Shown: one piece after another, positions 1-5,049 of the stretch
Numbering within the stretch: position 1 is the stretch's first letter
How the letters are laid out: every line of letters starts with the position of its first letter
Source: Gammaproteobacteria bacterium
GTDB lineage: Bacteria > Pseudomonadota > Gammaproteobacteria > UBA4575
Length of the DNA stretch: 5,183 bases
Reading direction: 5' to 3'
NCBI GenBank assembly: GCA_027297825.1
Contig: JAPUHH010000200.1
Location: 1-5,183, forward strand
Notes under the pieces: generated by a model
Seen by the model: the letters and a program-made list of their open reading frames with translations, nothing else
What the model was told of the DNA's origin: nothing
Database searches by the model: none
Program-made: the position numbers and the translations under genes

Positions 1-1
1 A

Positions 2-94
2 AGTGGATTATCTAGATTGAAGTATGAAGGAGTAGATAACTTTCGTCCTGAATTAGTATTAATAGAAGATTTTAGATATGAGTTAAACATATGA
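2..94 (+). CDS. C-terminal fragment of an unidentified protein (partial at window start)
   Basis: One frame is open from base 2 to a TGA at 92-94 and gives about 30 residues, ending in FRPELVLIEDFRYELNI. The mix of charged and hydrophobic residues looks like ordinary protein, and the stop falls only a few bases before the next start, as expected for two genes in one transcript. I do not recognise a family, and 30 residues is too little to assign one. The DNA is AT-rich (19 G+C in the first 60 bases), unlike the ugd region. If the tRNA relic at 669-712 marks an island boundary, this is an island gene. It could be a chance open frame, so confidence is moderate. Confidence 0.5.
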   Translation, partial: SGLSRLKYEGVDNFRPELVLIEDFRYELNI

Positions 95-103
95 GAGATG
101 CTA

Positions 104-397
104 ATGAGTAATAAATTTGAAAAAGTCCCCGTTGAGGAAGACACAAAAATATTATACGAGCTGGAAATCCCGTTTGATAAATATCATGTGTTACACCAAA
201 AGTGGTTTTGGGATGGAATAATCGCTGAAAGTATCATATTCGCAAGCGAAGATGTTGCTGACATTAAAGACGATGAGCTAGAGAAGATCGTTAGAGCATC
301 ACCGCTCGTTAACAAAGATTCAAAATTCACTTTGGATCGATCAGAATCTGGTTTTACTTTTGTTAACTTTAACTTCGAAACTTTTGAAGCTGTTTAG
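104..397 (+). CDS. small acidic hypothetical protein, possible island cargo
   Basis: This encodes 97 residues from the ATG at 104, or 99 from the ATG at 98. I prefer 104 because the purine-rich GAGAG at 93-97 has a usable 6-base gap to it but directly abuts 98. The protein is strongly acidic: a hand count gives 21 Asp+Glu against 11 Lys+Arg. There is no signal peptide and no membrane segment. It has an aromatic patch near the middle (HQKWFWDG) and a Phe-rich C-terminus (GFTFVNFNFETFEAV). I do not recognise the family. It starts 9 bases after the stop of the preceding gene, so the two are probably co-transcribed. Small acidic proteins placed this way on islands are sometimes immunity proteins or antitoxins, but nothing in the sequence proves that here. 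Confidence 0.65.
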   Translation: MSNKFEKVPVEEDTKILYELEIPFDKYHVLHQKWFWDGIIAESIIFASEDVADIKDDELEKIVRASPLVNKDSKFTLDRSESGFTFVNFNFETFEAV

Positions 398-668
398 CAT
401 AATGATGCTAATAAACTTGGCTAATTGAAAAGCTAGGAAATATTTAACTCAATTCGTGAACAGATATAAACATTAATAAGAGACCAACTGACACTGCATC
501 AGACAGTCTAATGAAATTTTGAGGTGCCATTTGAGTTACCTCACCAGTCACATTCATACTCTTTTAAACCTTATTTAACTCTAGACTACACATTACTACT
601 AAGAGTAAAATGTTGTTCCATAACGTTTCGCGTTATCTAAGTGAGTTTGAAAGAGTATTCTTTGGGGT
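398..668. other. gene-free, AT-rich end of the presumed island
   Basis: No credible coding frame is visible between the small acidic gene and the tRNA relic. The stretch holds an imperfect 14-bp inverted repeat (556-569 with 645-658, one mismatch that is a G.U in RNA). It also holds three copies of the 7-mer AAGAGTA (601-607 and 651-657 direct, 557-563 inverted) and a small hairpin ATAACG-TTTCG-CGTTAT at 620-636. A weaker hairpin TGAGGT/ACCTCA lies at 520-543. Repeats clustered next to an attachment core are typical of integrase or excisionase arm sites, but that reading is inference. No T-tract terminator is seen. Confidence 0.5.
556..658. repeat. inverted and direct repeats beside the attachment core
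   Basis: ATACTCTTTTAAAC at 556-569 is the reverse complement of GTTTGAAAGAGTAT at 645-658 except for one base. Inside the pair lie another AAGAGTA at 601-607 and the hairpin ATAACG/CGTTAT at 620-636. The right arm ends ten bases before the tRNA relic. The arrangement could bind an integrase or excisionase as arm-type sites, or form a stem-loop in RNA. The repeats are directly visible and their role is inferred. Confidence 0.5.
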
Positions 669-675
669 TTGTAAT
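647..675 (+). promoter_or_regulatory. sigma70-like promoter spanning the island/tRNA-relic junction
   Basis: TTGAAA at 647-652 (5 of 6 to TTGACA) is separated by 17 bases from TGTAAT at 670-675 (5 of 6 to TATAAT). Transcription would start near 682 and run through the tRNA relic into the lipoprotein gene at 748. The -35 box lies in island DNA, while the -10 box is the anticodon-loop sequence of the tRNA relic, so the promoter exists only because of the junction. It is predicted from sequence alone. AT-rich DNA gives chance matches, but the 17-base spacing and 10 of 12 matches are good. Confidence 0.5.
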
Positions 676-712
676 CAGCAGGTCGGGGGTTCAACTCCTC
701 TCGCCAGCTCCA
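669..712 (+). pseudogene. 3' fragment of tRNA-Thr(TGT); attachment-site relic
   Basis: The 44 bases match the 3' half of a tRNA-Thr(TGT) gene. They include anticodon TGT at 670-672, the 3' anticodon strand TCAGC (675-679), variable bases (680-684), T stem GGGGG (685-689) pairing with CCTCT (697-701), T loop TTCAACT (690-696), acceptor strand CGCCAGC (702-708), discriminator T and CCA (710-712). Upstream of the anticodon loop the bases (GGGGT) cannot form the anticodon stem, and no D arm or 5' acceptor strand is present, so it cannot make a tRNA. An abrupt start in the anticodon loop with an intact end at CCA is the classic duplicated core (attR) left at the far side of an element integrated by a tyrosine recombinase. 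The intact gene should lie upstream, outside the window. Confidence 0.85.
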
Positions 713-747
713 GCTTATAGCATGAGAGGATATTTCAGACCAATCCA

Positions 748-1521
748 ATGACATCTAAAGTAATATCTACACTCTATTTGTTGGTGTGTTTTGTAACACT
801 ATGCGGATGTGGCGATACAAATAGTGACTACCACTCACAGTCCGCAGTTCCATCTCCACCAGTACGCGCACCCCTTGATGGTTTATGGAGTGGTGAGTTT
901 GATATAGGCGGCAGGGGTCCCTACGATTTCACGGTGTTGCATTTAAATGGTAAGGCCTATGCGTATAGTCAACATGCAAAATCTATGTTTGTTGGCACAG
1001 TGAATTTAGAGGCTGAGAATTTTAGTTCTAAATATTTATTATTTGAGTTAGATGGTGGTCCATTCGACAGTGCGACCATAATTGGGGAGCTTACAAAAGA
1101 GAATGAAATCGCTGCGCAGTTTGTGACATCAAAAGGTGGCGACACTGGTGCAATAAATCTTGTTTATAACGAAACCTATGATTTGCCATCATCCTTAATC
1201 AAGACTAAAGGGAATTGGTCATATACAGATAAGGAAGGATTGACTACGGAGCTTATAGTGCAAGCGCAAGGCACAATTAGCGGGCATGATACAGACGGTT
1301 GTGAGTATCTTGGTTATTTGGATCTTATTAACCCTGCCTACAATGCTTACCAAGTTAAATTAGAAATTACTGCGTGCAGTTCAGTTAGTGGTGAGTATGA
1401 TGGCGTCTCATTTTTGATGGATGGCAGGTTAAATTTACATATTGCAAACGAAGCATATGCTTTATATTTTTCTTTTGACCGCCAGGTTGAAAGTGAGTCA
1501 GCAGCGGTAAAAACGCAATAG
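748..1521 (+). CDS. putative lipoprotein of unknown function
   Basis: This is a 257-residue protein. The N-terminus has Lys4, a hydrophobic segment at about residues 5-18, and a lipobox L18-C19-G20-C21. Signal peptidase II cleavage before C21 would leave Cys-Gly-Asp at the mature end. A Ser/Pro-rich linker follows (about 24-43), then two halves that each open with a similar motif: GLWSGEF near residue 45 and GNWSYTD near 155. Both look beta-rich. The second half contains ISGHDTDGCEYLGYLDL, and the later TACSSVSGEYDG could supply a disulfide partner for that Cys. This layout resembles small beta-barrel-type lipoproteins of gammaproteobacteria, but I cannot name the family. The ribosome site is weak: GAGAGGA at 724-730 is 17 bases from the ATG. 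The gene ends 30 bases before the DUF3445 gene, so they are probably co-transcribed, likely from the promoter at 647-675. Confidence 0.8.
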   Translation: MTSKVISTLYLLVCFVTLCGCGDTNSDYHSQSAVPSPPVRAPLDGLWSGEFDIGGRGPYDFTVLHLNGKAYAYSQHAKSMFVGTVNLEAENFSSKYLLFELDGGPFDSATIIGELTKENEIAAQFVTSKGGDTGAINLVYNETYDLPSSLIKTKGNWSYTDKEGLTTELIVQAQGTISGHDTDGCEYLGYLDLINPAYNAYQVKLEITACSSVSGEYDGVSFLMDGRLNLHIANEAYALYFSFDRQVESESAAVKTQ

Positions 1522-1551
1522 TTTTTAAAATTAATACTTTAATTCACCACG

Positions 1552-2451
1552 ATGTCTGTCGCTAAATATTACCCTTTTAATGGTGAACGTGGACGGCTCC
1601 GTCTTGGTTTGAGACCAATTGATTTCGAAAATTGGATTCAATATGAGGATGATTTTGTAGATAGAGTGTGTGGGAAAAAAAACCTCATTCGAAATTTGGG
1701 TAAGCGCGTATTAGATTCCACACCTAGTAGCATCCCTGCACAGCAAGAGCTATTACAATTATTATTAGATTATTTGCACAAATACAGATCGAAGTTATTT
1801 GAAATTCAAGGTCAAAGGGTCATTAGTCTGCAGGAAAATAGGACGTACTCGGTTGGTGATTATGATAAATGCCCGATTGAGCTGATTAGTTATTTGGTAG
1901 CGGATGACTTTTGCATACTAGAATCCGACGGTGATGATTATAAGCTTGTTGCAGCTTCTGTATGTGCGCCAACATGGTGGAGCCTAGCCGAGAAAATGGG
2001 AAAGCCGCTTGCTAGTATTCATCAGCCGATTGCTAATCTTGAAGAGAAAATCGGCCATATGATCCGACACTTTTTACAAAACCTTAAAGTTGAGGATTGT
2101 TATCAAAGGTCAAACTGGTTTCTGTTTACTAGGCCTGATCATTGTGTATTCAAAAATAGTTTTGATATGTACAAAGATATGATCAGTGTCAATAGTGAAA
2201 ATATTGAAAAGTGTCTGTATCTACGCAGTGAGCGACAATCTTTTATAAAACTAAAAGAAACTGGAAATATTGTATTTGGAATTAAAGTATATGTTGCGCC
2301 AATTAGTATCGTTAAGCAGCATGCGGCAATCGCTGAAGATCTCGATTCTGCCTTGAACACAATGACTGGTGAGCAAAAGCAGTCTTTGGGAATTGGTTTT
2401 GTTGAGCAGCCGCTTGCAGTCTATTTGCGACAAGTGCTGCGAGAACAATAG
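1552..2451 (+). CDS. DUF3445 / heme-dependent oxidative N-demethylase alpha subunit-like protein
   Basis: This is a 299-residue soluble protein with no signal peptide. I recognise the DUF3445 (HODM alpha-subunit-like) family from several blocks. These are LRPIDFENWIQYEDDF near 20-35, LVADDFCIL (115-123), CAPTWWSLAEKMGKPLASIH (138-157), RSNW (186-189) and LRSERQSFIKLKETGNIVFG (224-243). The length is typical. The characterised family member is the heme-binding, PAS-fold alpha subunit of an oxidative N-demethylase acting on dimethylamine, which works with reductase-type subunits. No such partner is encoded here, so substrate and electron source are unknown and the enzyme assignment is by family only. 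There is no obvious Shine-Dalgarno sequence before the ATG at 1552. The gene follows the lipoprotein gene after 30 bases and is convergent with ugd. Confidence 0.8.
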   Translation: MSVAKYYPFNGERGRLRLGLRPIDFENWIQYEDDFVDRVCGKKNLIRNLGKRVLDSTPSSIPAQQELLQLLLDYLHKYRSKLFEIQGQRVISLQENRTYSVGDYDKCPIELISYLVADDFCILESDGDDYKLVAASVCAPTWWSLAEKMGKPLASIHQPIANLEEKIGHMIRHFLQNLKVEDCYQRSNWFLFTRPDHCVFKNSFDMYKDMISVNSENIEKCLYLRSERQSFIKLKETGNIVFGIKVYVAPISIVKQHAAIAEDLDSALNTMTGEQKQSLGIGFVEQPLAVYLRQVLREQ

Positions 2452-2544
2452 TTTGCGATGTTAATAATGCTTAGTTGGGAAAGTGACATTGCAAGCCATC
2501 AGGATAGTTTTTACATATATTTATTGTTAAGAGGAGGGGCTTGA

Positions 2545-2570
2545 AAGTTAGTTTTACACAAAACTAACTT
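2545..2570. terminator. perfect 11-bp inverted repeat between convergent genes, candidate bidirectional terminator
   Basis: AAGTTAGTTTT at 2545-2555 and AAAACTAACTT at 2560-2570 are perfect reverse complements around the 4-base loop ACAC. The right arm contains the ugd stop codon (complement of 2564-2566). Position at the meeting point of two convergent genes suggests it ends transcripts from both sides. The stem is AT-rich, and neither side is followed by a clean T tract outside the hairpin, so termination may depend on the T run inside the stem, or the hairpin may only stabilise the 3' end. Confidence 0.45.
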
Positions 2571-3901
2571 GCTAGCGAGTCGCCTCGTCCAATTGCGAAA
2601 TATTTAAATCCAAGCTGTTCCATTAATTTTGGTTCATAGAGGTTGCGGCCGTCAAAAATAACAGCATGTTTAAGCTTATTTTTAATGCTGGTGAGGTCGG
2701 GGCTCCTGAATTCATTCCATTCTGTAACAATGGCTAGGGCATCTGCAGAGTCTAATGTCTGGTTTGTGTTTGAACACAACTTTAATTGTGCATGATCGCC
2801 GTATATGCGACGGCACTCATCCATAGCAGCCGGGTCATAGGCTTGTACAAAAGCACCGGCTTCCCATAGGGCTTCCATCAGGTCTCGGCTTGAAGCTTCG
2901 CGCATATCATCTGTTTTGGGTTTAAAGGCGAGCCCCCATAGCGCAATAACTTTGTCGTTTAAATCGCCATTGAAAAAGTTGCTGATTTTCTCGAATAGGA
3001 CTTGTTTTTGATTTTGGTTAACTTCATTTACAGCTGCAATCAGTGTAGGTGTGTAATTAACTTCCTTGGCAATGTGGCGTAGTGCTTTCACATCTTTAGG
3101 AAAGCAAGAACCGCCATAGCCGCAGCCTGGGTAAATGAACTGATAGCCAATGCGTGGATCAGAACCAATTCCCAGGCGAACCTGCTCGATATCTGCGCCT
3201 AAGCGTTCGGCTATATTGGCGAGTTCATTCATAAAGCTAATTTTGGTTGCTAATATTGCATTCGCGGCATATTTGGTGAGTTCAGCGGAAGCCGGATCCA
3301 TCATCTGTACTCGATCATGGCTGCGATTGAAAGGAGCGTAGAGTGCGCGCATCAGTTCTGCGGTTCGCGGATTTTCAACGCCAACAATAATGCGATCTGG
3401 TTTCATGAAATCTTCAATTGCAGCGCCTTCTTTTAAGAATTCAGGATTAGCTACCACATCAAATTCTGCTGTAGTGCTTCTTGCTTTAAGTTGCTCTTCT
3501 ACGGCCTGTGCTACTTTTTTAGCAGTGCCAACGGGCACGGTAGATTTATTTACAATGATTTTGTATTCATCCATGTGTTGGCCAATTGTGTTGGCCACGG
3601 TTAGGACGTGTTGTAAGTCGGCCGAACCGTCCTCATCAGGTGGTGTGCCAACAGATATAAATTGGAATAATCCATGCTTAACGCCTTCCTGAACATCAAG
3701 TGTAAACTCTATACGCGCAGCTTCTACGTTGGTTTGAATGAGTTCTTGTAAGCCAGGCTCATGAATCGGGACGATGCATTGTTTGAGTTTTTTAATTCTT
3801 TCTGCATCGATATCAACGCAAAGTACATTATTTCCAACTTGTGCAAGACATGCTGCAGTAACTAAACCAACATAACCAGAGCCGTAAATTGTTACATTCA
3901 T
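2564..3901 (-). CDS. ugd: UDP-glucose 6-dehydrogenase
   Basis: This is a 445-residue enzyme that oxidises UDP-glucose to UDP-glucuronate with two NAD+ in the cytoplasm, feeding polysaccharide and glycolipid synthesis. The N-terminal Rossmann domain carries GSGYVG (7-12) and the NAD-binding acidic residue D30. The conserved elements VNKSTVPVGT (117-126) and NPEFLKEG (152-159) follow, with K220 and N225 in the central domain. The catalytic cysteine is C266 in GYGGSCFPKD (261-270). The C-terminal UDP-binding domain carries FKPKTDDMREASS (326-338). Length and all key residues are normal for the family, and the GYGGSCFPKD form fits Ugd rather than GDP-mannose dehydrogenase. The start is fixed by the standard MNVTIYGSGYVG N-terminus, yet no Shine-Dalgarno sequence precedes it. 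No other polysaccharide gene is visible nearby. It is divergent from the tRNA cluster. Confidence 0.96.
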   Translation of the reverse strand: MNVTIYGSGYVGLVTAACLAQVGNNVLCVDIDAERIKKLKQCIVPIHEPGLQELIQTNVEAARIEFTLDVQEGVKHGLFQFISVGTPPDEDGSADLQHVLTVANTIGQHMDEYKIIVNKSTVPVGTAKKVAQAVEEQLKARSTTAEFDVVANPEFLKEGAAIEDFMKPDRIIVGVENPRTAELMRALYAPFNRSHDRVQMMDPASAELTKYAANAILATKISFMNELANIAERLGADIEQVRLGIGSDPRIGYQFIYPGCGYGGSCFPKDVKALRHIAKEVNYTPTLIAAVNEVNQNQKQVLFEKISNFFNGDLNDKVIALWGLAFKPKTDDMREASSRDLMEALWEAGAFVQAYDPAAMDECRRIYGDHAQLKLCSNTNQTLDSADALAIVTEWNEFRSPDLTSIKNKLKHAVIFDGRNLYEPKLMEQLGFKYFAIGRGDSLAS

Positions 3902-4106
3902 AATTTGTATATAAGTTGGAGGTTAGGTAATAATGTAAGTGATGATCAATACGCTTGTGTAGTAGATTACTTTATATGAGGTGGACTTTAGCAGATGGAT
4001 GTTTATATTTTGTGATATAAAGCTAATAGCATTGATCCGCTCAAACAATACGTCGTATTCACCTAAACAGTATCGTTTATCAAGATTGATGTTCTAAATT
4101 GTAATA
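3902..4106. other. divergent intergenic region between ugd and the tRNA-Tyr promoter
   Basis: No gene is visible. The region must hold the ugd promoter on the minus strand, but I see no convincing -35/-10 pair. TATA-like boxes occur near 3971-3976 and just upstream of the ugd start. An odd palindrome AATACG-T-CGTATT lies at 4047-4059. The 7-mer CAATACG, part of it, recurs at 3947-3953. GATCAAT at 3944-3950 is mirrored by ATTGATC at 4031-4037. These could be regulator sites, but that is speculative. Confidence 0.4.
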
Positions 4107-4136
4107 TTGACACTGTGCAGTTGACTCCAGCACAAT
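4107..4136 (+). promoter_or_regulatory. sigma70-like promoter for the tRNA-tuf cluster
   Basis: A perfect -35 box TTGACA at 4107-4112 is followed after 18 bases by CACAAT at 4131-4136 (4 of 6 to TATAAT). A start about seven bases downstream would fall just before the first base of tRNA-Tyr at 4146, leaving almost no 5' leader. No G+C-rich discriminator, usual for stringently controlled stable-RNA promoters, is seen. It is predicted from sequence and position only. Confidence 0.5.
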
Positions 4137-4145
4137 ATTTTTAAT

Positions 4146-4230
4146 GGAGGGGTACCCAAGCGGTCAACGGGAGCAGACTGTAAATCTGCCGGCTCAGCCT
4201 TCGGAGGTTCGAATCCTTCCCCCTCCACCA
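4146..4230 (+). tRNA. tRNA-Tyr (anticodon GTA)
   Basis: This is an 85-base class II tRNA. Acceptor strand GGAGGGG (4146-4152) pairs with CCCCTCC (4220-4226), followed by A and an encoded CCA (4228-4230). The anticodon stem GCAGA/TCTGC flanks a loop with GTA at 4180-4182. A long variable arm follows, as expected for bacterial tRNA-Tyr, and the T arm contains GGTTCGAATCC. It is the first intact gene of the tRNA-Tyr/Gly/Thr-tuf cluster. In E. coli the gene in this position (tyrU) is preceded directly by tRNA-Thr(TGT), which is missing here. Confidence 0.97.
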
Positions 4231-4589
4231 CAAAATTTATGTGTAAAGTGTTAAGTTATCCTGGTTGCCTAGAGTTTTGCTAATAAATGTGAGAGAAGGA
4301 TGAGAACCTCAGGTTCGACAAAGTCGTTTGGAACGATTTTGAACAGCAAACGGTGTTTGCTGGCCCGAAGGGGTGTCATTGCACTATAAATATTTTACAC
4401 ATGAGGCTTCGGCCTCGCGAGGCCAATTCTAAGTACATGCAGGTACTTGGTGCAAGAGGCCCCACCTAATTTAGCGATGCGCTTTTGGGTGATTAGTGTA
4501 AAAGGCTGCTATTCCATACACTAAGTGCAATGTGTAAGTTGAATGAGTAAAATCTCAACTAGCGAAATAGGCGATATTTTTTTATATAT
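4231..4589 (+). other. long structured spacer between tRNA-Tyr and tRNA-Gly
   Basis: This 359-base spacer has no convincing gene. In its first half, four hairpins with three-base loops follow one another: GAACC-TCA-GGTTC (4304-4316), AAAGTCGTT-TGG-AACGATTTT (4320-4340, one G.U), CAGCAAAC-GGT-GTTTGCTG (4344-4362) and CCC-GAA-GGG (4364-4372). The second half holds a UUCG hairpin GAGGC-TTCG-GCCTC (4403-4416). This overlaps a 14-bp palindrome (4411-4424), followed by a stem AAGTAC/GTACTT (4431-4448) and a stem TTAGTGTA/TACACTAA (4493-4524). Long-range pairs CATTGCACT/AGTGCAATG (4377-4385, 4524-4532) and TTACACAT/ATGTGTAA (4395-4402, 4530-4537) could close the domain. If transcribed with the tRNAs it would be removed by processing, and it might be a stable RNA or an inserted repeat. 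Confidence 0.55.
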
Positions 4590-4663
4590 GCGGGTGTAGT
4601 TCAATGGTAGAACCCCAGCCTTCCAAGCTGATGATGTCGGTTCGATCCCGATCACCCGCTCCA
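4590..4663 (+). tRNA. tRNA-Gly (anticodon TCC)
   Basis: This is a 74-base tRNA. Acceptor GCGGGTG (4590-4596) pairs with CACCCGC (4653-4659), with discriminator T and encoded CCA at 4661-4663. The D stem is GTTC/GAAC and the anticodon TCC is at 4622-4624. The T stem GTCGG/CCGAT carries loop TTCGATC. The first anticodon-stem pair is C4615 against A4631, a mismatch at positions 27-43 where E. coli glyT, as I recall it, has a T-A pair. All other stems are sound, so the gene is probably functional. It reads GGA and GGG glycine codons. Confidence 0.96.
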
Positions 4664-4906
4664 AGATTTCGCAAAATAGGATGATTTGGTTGCTATGTAT
4701 AGGTCTTGCAGACACACCTCGCAGAAAAATAGTGATTTCATAGTGCTGGTGGTCTCGCGCGTGCAAAGTTCAGACAGAGCGAGCTTCGCACTTACAAATC
4801 TAAAATAAAACTACCGGTTAAAAATCTACTACCTAGCACCATAGAGATAGTAAATAGTGATGCACCCAGAATATTCAAGGTTTACAATTGCGCCCATATT
4901 TAATCT
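4664..4906 (+). other. spacer between tRNA-Gly and tRNA-Thr
   Basis: These 243 bases show no gene. Visible structure is modest. There is an imperfect stem GTGCAAAG/CTTCGCAC (4761-4768 with 4784-4791), an alternative short hairpin GCGA-GCT-TCGC (4779-4788 region), and a copy of the first eight bases of tRNA-Thr, GCCCATAT, at 4892-4899. No terminator is seen, so read-through from tRNA-Gly to tRNA-Thr is likely. The spacer is long for a gap between two tRNAs of one operon. Confidence 0.5.
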
Positions 4907-4982
<76 letters not shown>

Positions 4983-5037
4983 AGTTTTGCAAGTCCGGCT
5001 ATAGCAATAATATGTAGCGGTAAGTTATCAGTCCAGC

Positions 5038-5044
5038 AGGGGGA
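5038..5044 (+). promoter_or_regulatory. ribosome binding site of tuf
   Basis: AGGGGGA lies five bases before the ATG at 5050, with further purines (AGAAG) in between. It is the strongest translation signal in the window, which fits a very highly expressed gene, and it fixes the tuf start. Confidence 0.7.
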
Positions 5045-5049
5045 AGAAG

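Noticed and set aside
520..543. TGAGGT/ACCTCA hairpin as a terminator after the small acidic gene
   Set aside because: The stem is only 6 bp with a 12-base loop and no T tract follows.
2139..2448. Two minus-strand open frames inside the DUF3445 gene
   Set aside because: They overlap each other and a recognisable coding gene on the other strand, so they are shadow frames.
2453..2494. TTGCGATGT / ACATTGCAA inverted repeat after the DUF3445 gene
   Set aside because: It is imperfect with a 24-base loop and no T tract; the 11-bp perfect hairpin at 2545-2570 is a better terminator candidate.
3150..3692. Open frames on the + strand inside ugd (3150-3341 and 3390-3692)
   Set aside because: They lie opposite a complete, highly conserved enzyme gene and have no recognisable protein features, so they are shadow frames.
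4099..4133. TTGTAAT followed by ACTCCAGCA-like bases just before tRNA-Tyr, as a possible second tRNA-Thr attachment relic
   Set aside because: Only the 7-mer TTGTAAT matches. The T arm and acceptor strand are not recognisable, and short AT-rich matches are expected by chance. A second site here would have explained the 713-4145 block, but the evidence is too weak.
4300..4389. 29-codon open frame starting ATG at 4300 with a purine-rich GAGAGAAGG before it
   Set aside because: It coincides almost exactly with the run of perfect hairpins at 4303-4372, so RNA structure explains the sequence better than a peptide. A leader-type peptide cannot be fully excluded.
4521..4766. 81-residue open frame on the minus strand across tRNA-Gly
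   Set aside because: Its middle is the antisense translation of the tRNA-Gly gene (the familiar false peptide containing IGIEPTSSAWKAGVLPLNYT), so it is not a protein gene.
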